Under the pieces are notes generated by a model. It was not told the origin of the DNA. It worked only from the letters and a program-made list of their open reading frames with translations, and did not search any database. Shown here in pieces: positions 9,030-17,700 of a DNA stretch of 64,000 nt; position 1 is the stretch's first letter; every line of letters starts with the position of its first letter. Source of the stretch: Prolixibacteraceae bacterium (GTDB lineage: Bacteria > Bacteroidota > Bacteroidia > Bacteroidales > Prolixibacteraceae); NCBI GenBank assembly GCA_019459485.1, contig JAIBEZ010000098.1, positions 1 through 64,000 on the forward strand, given 5' to 3'. The position numbers and the translations under genes are program-made.

Positions 9030-10796
9030 ATGAAAATATATTATTTGTTAATTTTCTTTATTGCTGTCTTGTTTTCCAGCTGCGACATTGAACAGGAGCC
9101 AGTTTCCACAGCCTCTAAATCGGCAGTATTTGGCAGTCAGCAAGGATTAGATTTATACGCCAATTCCTTTTATTCCATTTTGCCGGGTCGTGCAACCAAT
9201 CTGGATGCCATGTCGGACTATCTGGCTGTAAAATCAGTACCAACATTTGTTCAGGAAGGTGCTTATACCGCATCACTTAGTTCAGGTTGGAGCTGGACCG
9301 ATTTAAGAAACATCAACTATTTTATAGCCAATTGCAACGATCCTGATGTTCCTGTTGATGTCAGGAAAAACTACATCGGTATTGCAAAATTTTTCAGAGC
9401 GTATTTCTATTACGAAAAAATTAAACGTTTCGGCAATGTGCCGTGGATTGGCAAACCTCTTGGTGTTGATGATCCCATTTTATTCGGAGGACGAGACCCA
9501 AGGACATTGGTCATGGACTCTATAATTGCCGATATTGATTACGCTTGTGCAAACATCAAAGCTACTAGCGATCCGACCAGAAGTTTGGTTACCAAATATG
9601 TAGCCTACGCTTTAAAATCGAGAATCTGTCTTTTTGAAGGAACCTTCCGGAAATATCATACAGAATTGAATCTTCAGAATTCTGCTTCAGTCTGGTTAAC
9701 CAATGCTGCAACAGCTGCTCAGTCGGTAATGGATGCGGGAATTTATTCCATCTATACTACCGGTGGTGCAGGAAAATCGTACCGTACTGTATTTACAAAT
9801 GCCACTCCTATTGCCAGCGAAGTAATGCTTGCCGGAATATGCGATTTGGCATTGTCGGTACTAAACGACGCCAATTGGTACTGGACCAGTGGAACTTATG
9901 GAGATAAGGCAAGTTTTACCCGTACGTTTATCAACACTTACTTAAATCAGGATGGGACTCCATTTACAAATAACGCCGAATACCCAACCATGCTGTTTAA
10001 AGATGAGGTGAAAAACCGCGATTTAAGGCTTAAACAAACCATACGCCTGGGCGATTATAAGAGAATAAGCGGAGGATCACTCGTTCCGGCACCACCATTG
10101 TTTTCTTATACCTTTACCGGTTATCAGCCTATTAAATGGACGCTTGATGATATGTATTACGATACAAGAGACCTCAATATAAATTCGATTTCTCAATTCC
10201 GTTACGCTGAAGTTTTATTGAATTTTGCCGAAGCCAAAGCCGAATTAGGAACACTAACTGATGTTGAATGGGCTAATACTGTTGGTGTTCTTCGCACCAG
10301 AGGGGGCATTACTGGTGGAATCAGTGCCAAACCAACTGTGGTTGATCCATATTTGGTAGCCAATTATTTCCCTGGGATTACTGATGCTGTTGTTTTGGAA
10401 GTCAGAAGGGAACGAGGAATTGAGCTCTGCCTGGAAGGATTCCGTTTTGCTGACTTGCTTCGTTGGAAACGCGGTGAACTGATGAATCAGGAATGGAATG
10501 GGTTTCATGTACCTGCACTGGTTACTCCAATGGATCTAAACGAAGATGGTATTCTGGATGTAGCATTTTATCAGGGAACCAAACCATCTCCTGCAGTTTC
10601 AGGAGTAACATATGTTGATGTTTCGGCTACGGTAAGCGGAAAAGTGAACTCTCAGTTGCTGAAAAACGGAACTTCAGGTGAATTGACCTGGATGAATAAC
10701 ATCAAAAGGAAATGGGAAGATAAAATGTATTATTACCCAATTCCACAAACTGACTTAATAACCAACCCCAACATCGGTCAAAATCCGGGTTGGTAG
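9030..10796 (+). CDS. SusD/RagB-family surface lipoprotein
   Basis: The 588-residue protein has a lipoprotein leader with lipobox VLFSSC (lipid-bearing Cys at residue 19), tetratricopeptide-like N-terminal helices (KNYIGIAKFFRAYFYYEKIKR) and the C-terminal SusD signature VVLEVRRERGIELCLEGFRFADLLRWKRG. SusD proteins form the lid of the SusC pore and bind the substrate on the cell surface. It is the partner of the preceding SusC. Confidence 0.95.
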   Translation: MKIYYLLIFFIAVLFSSCDIEQEPVSTASKSAVFGSQQGLDLYANSFYSILPGRATNLDAMSDYLAVKSVPTFVQEGAYTASLSSGWSWTDLRNINYFIANCNDPDVPVDVRKNYIGIAKFFRAYFYYEKIKRFGNVPWIGKPLGVDDPILFGGRDPRTLVMDSIIADIDYACANIKATSDPTRSLVTKYVAYALKSRICLFEGTFRKYHTELNLQNSASVWLTNAATAAQSVMDAGIYSIYTTGGAGKSYRTVFTNATPIASEVMLAGICDLALSVLNDANWYWTSGTYGDKASFTRTFINTYLNQDGTPFTNNAEYPTMLFKDEVKNRDLRLKQTIRLGDYKRISGGSLVPAPPLFSYTFTGYQPIKWTLDDMYYDTRDLNINSISQFRYAEVLLNFAEAKAELGTLTDVEWANTVGVLRTRGGITGGISAKPTVVDPYLVANYFPGITDAVVLEVRRERGIELCLEGFRFADLLRWKRGELMNQEWNGFHVPALVTPMDLNEDGILDVAFYQGTKPSPAVSGVTYVDVSATVSGKVNSQLLKNGTSGELTWMNNIKRKWEDKMYYYPIPQTDLITNPNIGQNPGW

Positions 10797-10824
10797 TTGC
10801 AATTAATTTTAAAAACTGAGAACA

Positions 10825-11682
10825 ATGAAACTACTTTTTATATTATTCTTTGGAATGATAATATCATGCTCATTCGCGGATTCAAATTTCGTGAAAGAGG
10901 AGGAAAATGTAACATTCAACATTGTTACCTATAATATCCGGATGAATACAGCTGCTGATGGTGTAAATGCATGGCCACTCAGAAAAGAAAAAGTTGCCGG
11001 ATTACTAAAGTTTCATCAGGCCGATATATTTTGTGTACAGGAGGCGCTTCCTGAGCAGGTAGATTTTTTGGTATCCGGCTTTCCGGAGTTTGAGAATGTT
11101 GGCGTTGGTCGTGATGATGGCATACGGGCTGGTGAACACATGTCGGTTTTTTATAGAAAAGCACGTTTTGAAAAACTAACTGACGGAATGTTCTGGTTAA
11201 GCGAAACTCCTTCGAAACCGGGTTTTGGCTGGGATGCGGTGTGCAACCGAACGGTTACCTGGATAAAATTAAAGGATAAGATGACTAACAAAGTATTCTT
11301 TGTTTTTAATACACATTTTGATCACCGGGGAGATGTGGCACGCGCTGAGTCAGCAAAGTTAATTTTGAAATCCATCAGGGAAATCAACAAAGAGAATTTG
11401 CCTCTTATTCTGACCGGTGATTTTAATCTGACAAAAGAAACCAGTCCGATTCAATTAATTTTAACTGAACTTCAAGATTCCAGGGATCACTCCAAACAGG
11501 CACCCTACGGCCCCGAAGGTACAAGTGGCGGATTTGAAGTGAAACTTATGCCAAGGACGATTGATTATATTTTTATTAAAGGGAGCGTAACGGTTCAAAG
11601 ACAGGGAGTTTTAACAGATTCTTTCGGTCTTTACTATCCATCCGATCATCTTCCTGTTCTGGCGGAAGTTCAGATCGACTAA
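10825..11682 (+). CDS. Secreted endonuclease/exonuclease/phosphatase (EEP) family enzyme
   Basis: The 285-residue protein starts with a signal sequence and a weak lipobox (GMIISC) and then shows the EEP fold: NIVTYNIRM, QEALPEQVDFL with the metal-binding Glu, FNTHFDHRG, TGDFNLT with catalytic Asp/Asn, and the terminal YPSDHLPVLAEV with the SDH motif. Members cleave phosphodiester or phosphomonoester bonds in nucleic acids, phosphoinositides or lipids. It is the third gene of the SusCD transcript (28-bp gap, terminator after it), so it probably acts outside the cytoplasm on the substrate taken up by this locus, perhaps a phosphorylated one; this is inference. Confidence 0.88.
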   Translation: MKLLFILFFGMIISCSFADSNFVKEEENVTFNIVTYNIRMNTAADGVNAWPLRKEKVAGLLKFHQADIFCVQEALPEQVDFLVSGFPEFENVGVGRDDGIRAGEHMSVFYRKARFEKLTDGMFWLSETPSKPGFGWDAVCNRTVTWIKLKDKMTNKVFFVFNTHFDHRGDVARAESAKLILKSIREINKENLPLILTGDFNLTKETSPIQLILTELQDSRDHSKQAPYGPEGTSGGFEVKLMPRTIDYIFIKGSVTVQRQGVLTDSFGLYYPSDHLPVLAEVQID

Positions 11683-11710
11683 AAGTCTGCTTTTCTATCC
11701 AAAGTTTTTA

Positions 11711-11748
11711 AAGCTCCAAATAGGTTCATCTTATTTGGAGCTTTTTTG
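11711..11748 (+). terminator. Rho-independent terminator of the SusCD locus
   Basis: AAGCTCCAAATA (11711-11722) and TATTTGGAGCTT (11732-11743) form a perfect 12-bp stem with a 9-base loop followed by a T-run. It closes the uptake operon 28 bp after the EEP gene. Confidence 0.85.
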
Positions 11749-11757
11749 TTCTATTGC

Positions 11758-12006
11758 TCAAACTCTCAATATACGCTTCCAGCTGTACTGACGTTCTTTT
11801 CGGCGCTTCCGCCAGTACTTTCTGCATCTCCGGATCAATGATTCTCCCTGCCGATGCTTCTCATCACTTAAGAAATAAAAAGCATCGCTGCACGGATACT
11901 TTGGTTTACTGTGAGGGTGCTTTTTTTCGGCATACGGGAAATACTTTGCATCATACGGAAGTGATTTATCTTCATGCGGAAGAGATGTAATGAGGTGGTA
12001 AAACAT
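11758..12006 (-). CDS. Small ORF with heptapeptide repeats (doubtful gene)
   Basis: The 82-residue minus-strand frame contains five consecutive degenerate 7-residue units encoded by 21-bp repeats at 11881-11985: SLPHEDK, SLPYDAK, YFPYAEK, KHPHSKP and KYPCSDA, with Pro fixed at the third position. The remainder is strongly basic. I recognise no function. The repeat period is a multiple of three and the Pro column is kept, which favours past or present coding. The rest of 11749-12255, including the AT-rich 12007-12255 before the next gene, shows no further gene. Confidence 0.35.
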   Translation of the reverse strand: MFYHLITSLPHEDKSLPYDAKYFPYAEKKHPHSKPKYPCSDAFYFLSDEKHRQGESLIRRCRKYWRKRRKERQYSWKRILRV

Positions 12007-12255
12007 TGTCCGTGTTGTGTAAAAGCTATTCCAGATGCCATAGAAGTGTTTCGTACTGCGGAAAGTTCTTATTAATTGTCAGCACGTTTGATTTTATGTA
12101 TGTAAGCGAAGAAACTTACCAAAACTTTAGCTTAAGATATTTGATCATATTTCAAGCTAACAGTGTATGTAATAAGCTTTCGAATTATTATATTTATTCC
12201 GCCAAAGCCATAACAGCTTACTATTATTAAATTTTCAAACTTAATATCACCTAAA

Positions 12256-12945
12256 ATGAAACAACCCAGAAAAGCATCACGCCTTTTCAAAAAAAACGAT
12301 GAACTGATGTTGCAGCAATCTGATGTAGTATTGGATTCTTTTTTGGCAAACAAAAGCCTGTTTGCTGAACGATTTTTTGACTTGGCCGATCCGTTTGCCG
12401 ATCAGTGGGCTGCCGCATCGGCCATCGCCCGGGCAGCGCGTCCCGATTTCGAATTGGTGGCTGAACAATCGTTAGAGTCAGCCAGGCTGGAAACGCTGAT
12501 GAAACAGGGACGGAACCTTTTCCAGACAGTTATGCTCTATACGCAGCTCGCTTTCCCCGACAATGCAGCGGTACTTCATTTGTTTGGCCGGCCCCAATAT
12601 CATTCGATACGCAGCAGTCACCTTAAATTGTCTGTTTTGCTCATCTCAACCTTTACCGATGCTTCGAAACCAGAATACAAACCTGCTTTGATTGCCACCG
12701 GATTAAAGGAGCAGGAAATTGCACAACTTGATATTCTTGCCGAAAAAATCACACTTCAGAATGCTGCCCTGCAGAATGCTAAGAAGAATCGGATGGTCGC
12801 TACCATTGAGCGTATCGCCAAAATGAATACGGTTTGGAAAAAGATGGCACTGGTGTGCAAATGCGCCAAATTGGTATTTCAGAACGATGCCGCAGAATAT
12901 AATTTATTCCTGCTTGCCGATGGCCAAACGCGCATGGCTCCATAG
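12256..12945 (+). CDS. Hypothetical helical protein, function unknown
   Basis: The 229-residue product is rich in Ala, Leu and Lys and appears all-helical, with no signal peptide, no membrane span and no catalytic motif that I recognise. It starts at an ATG 10 bp after an AT-rich tract and ends at TAG 12943-12945. Directly after this stop the same frame runs on as an orphan sulfatase tail (12946-13134), so its 3' end is probably a recombination scar. It lies in an accessory patch with two toxin-antitoxin modules. Confidence 0.55.
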   Translation: MKQPRKASRLFKKNDELMLQQSDVVLDSFLANKSLFAERFFDLADPFADQWAAASAIARAARPDFELVAEQSLESARLETLMKQGRNLFQTVMLYTQLAFPDNAAVLHLFGRPQYHSIRSSHLKLSVLLISTFTDASKPEYKPALIATGLKEQEIAQLDILAEKITLQNAALQNAKKNRMVATIERIAKMNTVWKKMALVCKCAKLVFQNDAAEYNLFLLADGQTRMAP

Positions 12946-13134
12946 TATCCCCCCTTAACAGGACAAACGGTTCTTTTGGTACACAACCTGAAAACCGACC
13001 TTGGCGAAGAAAACAATGTAGCAGCAAAAAATCCAAAAATGGTGAAACAAATACTCGAAATCATGAAAAACTCACGGACTCCTTCGGATGTTTTCACTTT
13101 CGGGGCGGAGAGCAAAAGCAAAGTAATTGATTGA
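12946..13134 (+). pseudogene. Orphan C-terminal fragment of a sulfatase
   Basis: Without a start codon, this frame encodes VHNLKTDLGEENNVAAKNP, then KMVKQILEIMKNSRTPSD and the tail to SKVID before a TGA stop at 13132-13134. The 'xNLKTDxGExxNVAAKNPxxV' pattern is the usual C-terminal end of formylglycine-dependent sulfatases of the arylsulfatase A type. The catalytic N-terminal three quarters are absent. The fragment is in the same frame as the preceding unknown gene and is separated from it only by a stop codon. Confidence 0.7.
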
Positions 13135-13137
13135 TGG

Positions 13138-13578
13138 TTAAGCGATTTCTCTTTTTTTGTTTTCTGAATTTTGAATGATTGGATTGGTGTATATTTTTAG
13201 TTGGTACGGCCGGTTAAAAGCTTCCTGAGATAGGCTAAAATGTGTGGCAAGAGTCCGTATGATTTCTTTGGATAATCCCTTTTTATAATTCAAAATATCC
13301 GAAACTAAACCCTTACTAACACCAAGGATACCGACCAGATCTTTATTCTTTAGTTGATGTTCCGCCATTAACGAGTGAAGCAGTTGAATGGGGTTAGCCA
13401 ATTCAAGTGAATTATGCTCCTCATCCCATTTCTCAATCAACAAAGTTAGCAGCTCGATTTCTTCCTGAACTGAGTCTTCAGAATCGGCAACAAGCAATTC
13501 CTCCAGTTTGGAAATATACTCCTGATATTGATCTTCGGTTTTAATGATTTTATATTTTAATGTTTCCATGATCGGCAC
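13138..13578 (-). CDS. higA: HigA-type antitoxin with Xre/Cro helix-turn-helix
   Basis: The 146-residue protein has an acidic N-terminal part (about residues 10-60) of the kind that binds toxin, and an HTH domain at about 62-120 (LLHSLMAEHQLKNKDLVGIL then GVSKGLVSDILNYKKGLSKE). It lies 2 bp after the HigB-like toxin gene, in the toxin-first order typical of HigBA. An alternative start is the second ATG, 9 bp downstream. It should neutralise the toxin and bind the palindrome upstream of higB. Confidence 0.82.
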   Translation of the reverse strand: MPIMETLKYKIIKTEDQYQEYISKLEELLVADSEDSVQEEIELLTLLIEKWDEEHNSLELANPIQLLHSLMAEHQLKNKDLVGILGVSKGLVSDILNYKKGLSKEIIRTLATHFSLSQEAFNRPYQLKIYTNPIIQNSENKKREIA

Positions 13579-13580
13579 GA

Positions 13581-13913
13581 TTAAAAATTACTTATCAAAT
13601 ATTGCTGATTATCAGCACAAAGTTTATCGTATTCAGCATGAGTTCCAATCCAGCAAACAAACAGATGTACTTGTTTTTCTCCAAATACATACTTGCAAAT
13701 TATTCTGTAAGCATTGCCACCCAAATTAAAAGTAACTCTGTCTGATCCGTTTCCCAGCAAATCCGCGGCTCCAAAAGTTTTTCTGATATCTTCCGGCTTA
13801 TTCCAATCGGCAAACCTTACAACAGTCAGCCAATTTTGGAAAGAGCTTCGTCCTCTTGCATTTTTCGCAACGAACATCTCTATGGTCTGTCTTTTTATCA
13901 AATGAACCCGCAT
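13581..13913 (-). CDS. higB: HigB-type mRNA interferase toxin
   Basis: The 110-residue protein begins MRVHLIKRQTIEMFV, the normal start of Bacteroidota HigB proteins (RelE superfamily), continues with FQNWLTVVRFADWNKPEDI and FGAADLLGNGSDRVTFNLGG, and ends with VFGEKQVHLFVCWIGTHAEY and DKLC, the C-terminal beta-strand and His/Tyr region of the family. These toxins cleave mRNA at the ribosome. A -7 box lies only 2 bp upstream of the ATG, so the message would be leaderless or nearly so. Confidence 0.85.
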   Translation of the reverse strand: MRVHLIKRQTIEMFVAKNARGRSSFQNWLTVVRFADWNKPEDIRKTFGAADLLGNGSDRVTFNLGGNAYRIICKYVFGEKQVHLFVCWIGTHAEYDKLCADNQQYLISNF

Positions 13914-13914
13914 A

Positions 13915-13960
13915 CAAAGGTATATTAAATTTAAATAAGTTCACTTTTTGTGAACTTATT
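13915..13960 (-). promoter_or_regulatory. higBA promoter and palindromic operator
   Basis: On the minus strand TACCTTTG (13922-13915) matches the TAnnTTTG -7 box. Upstream of it lies an 11-bp perfect inverted repeat, AATAAGTTCAC (13934-13944) and GTGAACTTATT (13950-13960), with a 5-base spacer where the -33 region would be. A palindrome at this place is the expected binding site for the HigA helix-turn-helix dimer. Binding is inferred. Confidence 0.55.
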
Positions 13961-13981
13961 TTCTGAATCTGCTACCAAGTA

Positions 13982-14104
13982 TTATTCACCCTCAATCACC
14001 ACCTCATTTTTCAACTTCGTCTTTTCACGTTTTTCTTCAACACAGTAATAAATACCAGAACCGTTGCCAGTAGATGCTGAACTTCGGAGCCGAGTCCTGA
14101 ATTA
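13982..14104 (-). pseudogene. Decayed copy of the 3' end of the heavy-metal RND permease gene
   Basis: Read on the minus strand, the distal part encodes IYYCVEEKREKTKLKNEVV and IEGE before a TAA; the resident permease at 14709-17810 ends IYYWVEEKREKKKLKNEVV and IEGE. The proximal part encodes NSGLGSEVQHLLAT against NSGPGSEVQRPLAT in the resident. Between the two parts about 55-60 bp are deleted and the frame is broken, so this is not a gene. It lies in direct orientation with the resident tail, with the VapBC-like module between them. Confidence 0.85.
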
Positions 14105-14179
14105 TATTGTAGTGAACAATGATTGATCGACAAGCAATAAAAAATTCAAAAAAATGTATCTTTACAAAAAACAAAATTT

Positions 14180-14344
14180 ATGCTGGTAGAAATTACAAAG
14201 AAAACCGGACTTGCTCAAATTAATGAAGCATTGAAAAAAATAAAACCGGGCAAGCAATTCAATGCAAAAAAACATTGTGGAAAAGTTAAATGGGATGTTG
14301 ATGGTGTAACGTACCAAAAAATCTTACGGGATGAATGGGATTAG
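14180..14344 (+). CDS. VapB-like antitoxin (54 residues)
   Basis: This short gene starts at ATG 14180 and encodes MLVEITKKTGLAQINEALKK, then IKPGKQFNAKKHCGKVKWDV and DGVTYQKILRDEWD. Its stop overlaps the start of the PIN-domain toxin gene by 14 bp. Small basic antitoxins of this form accompany PIN toxins in Bacteroidota. A near-consensus -7 box (TATCTTTA, 14157-14164) lies 15 bp upstream. It is named by its partner and translational coupling; the antitoxin family itself is not certain. Confidence 0.72.
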   Translation: MLVEITKKTGLAQINEALKKIKPGKQFNAKKHCGKVKWDVDGVTYQKILRDEWD

Positions 14345-14702
14345 CGTTCTAATTGATACAAACATAGCCATTGCATTACTAAATGGTGATGAACAAATAG
14401 CTTCTCTATTTGACGGGAAGGATGTCCGTATTTCATTTATCACCGAATTGGAATTGCTGTGTAAACCCGGAATGAACAGTTCAGAAAAGAAAAATATTCA
14501 TGCATTTATCGATGACTGTACTATTCTGGAAATAAATCCTTCCATAAAAGAAATAACAATCTCAATAAAACAATCCAGCAAAATAAAACTTCCAGATGCG
14601 ATTATTGCCGCCACCAGCATTTTTTGGAACCTACCATTCTTCACCCGCGATGAAGACTTTAAAAACATTAAAGGTCTAAATTGCTTCTTTGTTAATTTCT
14701 AA
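14331..14702 (+). CDS. vapC: PIN-domain ribonuclease toxin (VapC-like)
   Basis: The 123-residue protein has the four acidic positions of a PIN nuclease: Asp in VLIDTNIAI, Glu in FITELELL, Asp in KLPDAIIAATS and Asp in FFTRDEDF. Such toxins cleave tRNA or rRNA when the antitoxin is degraded. The start overlaps the antitoxin gene by 14 bp, and the stop lies 6 bp from the stop codon of the convergent RND permease gene. The module is bounded on the left by a decayed copy of that permease's tail. Confidence 0.85.
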   Translation: MNGISVLIDTNIAIALLNGDEQIASLFDGKDVRISFITELELLCKPGMNSSEKKNIHAFIDDCTILEINPSIKEITISIKQSSKIKLPDAIIAATSIFWNLPFFTRDEDFKNIKGLNCFFVNF

Positions 14703-14708
14703 TTCCAA

Positions 14709-17700
14709 TTATTCCCCCTCAATCACTACTTCATTTTTCAACTTCTTCTTTTCCCGTTTTTCTTCCACCCAGTAATAAATGATTGGCAAAACCAGCAAAG
14801 TCAGGAAAGTGGAAGTGATCAGTCCGCCAATTACGACAGTTGCCAGTGGTCGCTGAACTTCGGAGCCGGGACCAGAATTAAATGCCATCGGGATGAAACC
14901 AAGGCTGGCTACCAGTGCCGTCATTAAAACGGGGCGCAAACGATCGGCTGCCCCGTCGATGATGGTTTTTCGAAGTGGTCCGCCTTCTTTGCGGAGTTCG
15001 TTGATGTGGTCGAGCAGCACAATGCCGTTGAGAACGGCCACCCCAAACAAAGCTACAAAACCAATACTTGCTGACACCGAAAGGTACATTCCGCGCATCC
15101 AAAGCAGGAAAATACCTCCTGAAAATGCAAACGGCAGGTTCATTAAAATGATGATCGCATAACGCATTTTCCCGAAGTTGAGGTACATTAGGCCTACAAT
15201 AATGAACAGCGACAAAGGAACCACCAGCAACAAATGGTTCATGGCGCGTTTCTGGTTTTCGAAGGTTCCGCCGTATTCCAGAAAATAACCTGCCGGAACA
15301 TTCGCTTTCTGGTCAATGGCTTCCTGCAACTGGGTCACATACGTTCCCATGTCGATATTTTTGATGTTGATACCAACAATCAGTCGCCGCCAGCCGTTTT
15401 CGCGCTGAATTTCGCGAGGCCCTTCCTGCGCAACAATGTGGCTCACCCGTTTAATCGGGATAAATTCGCCGTTGGGAAGTGGCACCGGTATCTCCTGAAT
15501 TTTCTGTAATTCGGAACGAAATTCCGCCGGATACCGCACCTGAATATCGAAACGGCGCTGGCCTTCGTACAACTGACCGGCAACCTGTCCGCCAATTCCG
15601 GCTTCGATTACCGCCTGAACATCATTCACATTCAAGCCAAACGTAGCCAGCGCTTCACGATCGATTTCAATCGTCAGGTACGGTTGCCCGATGGGTTGCT
15701 CCACAAAAAAGTTGGCTGTTCCTGCCATCTCAGAAACGATCGCAGAAATATTCTCTCCAATCTGATTGAGCTGATCCAGATCTTCGCCGTAAATTTTTAC
15801 AGCCAGGTCAGACTTTACGCCGCTGGTCAGTTCGTCAACGCGCATGGCAATCGGCTGTGTAAAATAGTACGCCAATCCTGGTTCAGTCTTCAGGAACGGT
15901 TCAATTTGCGCCACAATATCTTCTTTGGAAATTCCATCACGCCATTCGTCGGTTGGTTTCAGTACCACCCAAACATCGGTCTGATGCACGCCCATCCAGT
16001 CGTTGGCCAAGTCGGAGCGGCCAGTTTTCGGAACCACCGTTTTTATCTCCGGAATATTTTCCATCAGCTTTCCGCCCAGCCAGTTTGCATTGTCCATCGA
16101 CTCTTTCAGGGTGACCGATGGCATGCGAACCTGTTCAACTAAAATAGAACCTTCATCCAATTCAGGAAGGAATTCGGTTCCAAGGCGAGTCATTACAATC
16201 ATCGACAAACCGAAGATGACTGCTGCCGCAATACTCACAAACTTGCGTTTATCCAGATTTTTGTCCAATCCGCTGTAATAACGCGGTTTGATCCAGTCGA
16301 TCAGGTAATTCCGGCGAACTTTTACACCTTTCCTGAAAATGATGGACGAAATGGCTGGAACAAAAATCAGGGCGAGCAACAGCGAACCCAGAACGGCGGC
16401 TGCAACGGTAATGGCCATCGGTCGGTACAAAATACCTTCCATTCCGCTGAAAGTCATGATCGGAACATACACCATCAGGATAATCAGTACTCCGAAGAAA
16501 ATGGGACGAACCACCTGTCTGGAGGCAGAAATAACCACATCATCCACATGTTCGCCTTTATTTTTTTGAAGCCGGTGAACGATATTTTCGATCATCACCA
16601 CCGAACCATCCACCACCATCCCGAAGTCGATGGCACCCAAACTCATCAGGTTGGCCGCCAGCCCGAATTCACGCATCCCGATGAACGCAAACAGCATCGA
16701 AAATGGGATAACCGCAGCCACAATCAATGCTCCTGAAATTTCGCCCAGAAGCAGCAACAGCACCACGATCACCAGGAAACCTCCTTCAAGCAGGTTGGTC
16801 GAAATGGTTGAAGTTGTGCGATCGATTAGGTCCGACTGGTCGTAAAATTTTTCAATTTGCACGCCATCCGGAAGCGACTTATTGATGACTTCAATTTTAT
16901 CTTCGATTTCCGCAATCACCTGTCGTCCGTTTCCTCCGCGAAGCATCATCACAATACCGCTTACAATTTCGCCTTTCCCGTCCTGTGTTACGCCGCCCTG
17001 ACGAATTTGCGTGCTGACCACCACATCGGCAATGTCTTTGATATACACCGGTTTGTTGTTGATACTCCGGATAATAATGTTGCGGATATCTTCGGGTTTG
17101 TTGATCTGTCCGTACCCGCGAATGATGTATTGCTCGCGGTTGTGTTCCAGAAAATTTCCACCCGAAACACTGTTGTTGTTGGCAATGGCGTCGGTAATTT
17201 CCTTAATCCCGATGCCATAAGTACGAATTTTTTCAGGCGAAACGACTACTTCGTATTGCTTGACAAAACCTCCGAATGAGTTAATCTCGGTCACGCCTTT
17301 CACCACTTTCAATTGGGGTGCAATGATCCAGTCCTGAATTTCGCGCAATTCGGTGAGCGATTTGTTTTCGCCGCGGACAGCGTACTGGTAAATTTCGCCC
17401 AATGCCGTTGAAATAGGCCCCAGTTGCGGAGCAGAAACATCCGGCGGCAAATCAGAGGAAATAGATTGCAACCGCTGACTGACCATTTGCCGGGCAAAAT
17501 AAATATCCGTGCCTTCTTCAAATTCGATGGTTACTGCCGAAAGTGCGAATTGCGAAGTGGAGCGAACCTGCTTCACTTTGGGCAAACCGTTCATGGCCGT
17601 TTCAATTGGGTAGCTGACCAGCTTTTCGACGTCGAATGGTGAAAAGCGGCCCGCCTTGGTGATGACCAAAACCTGAACAGGCGTAACATCGGGCAGGGAG

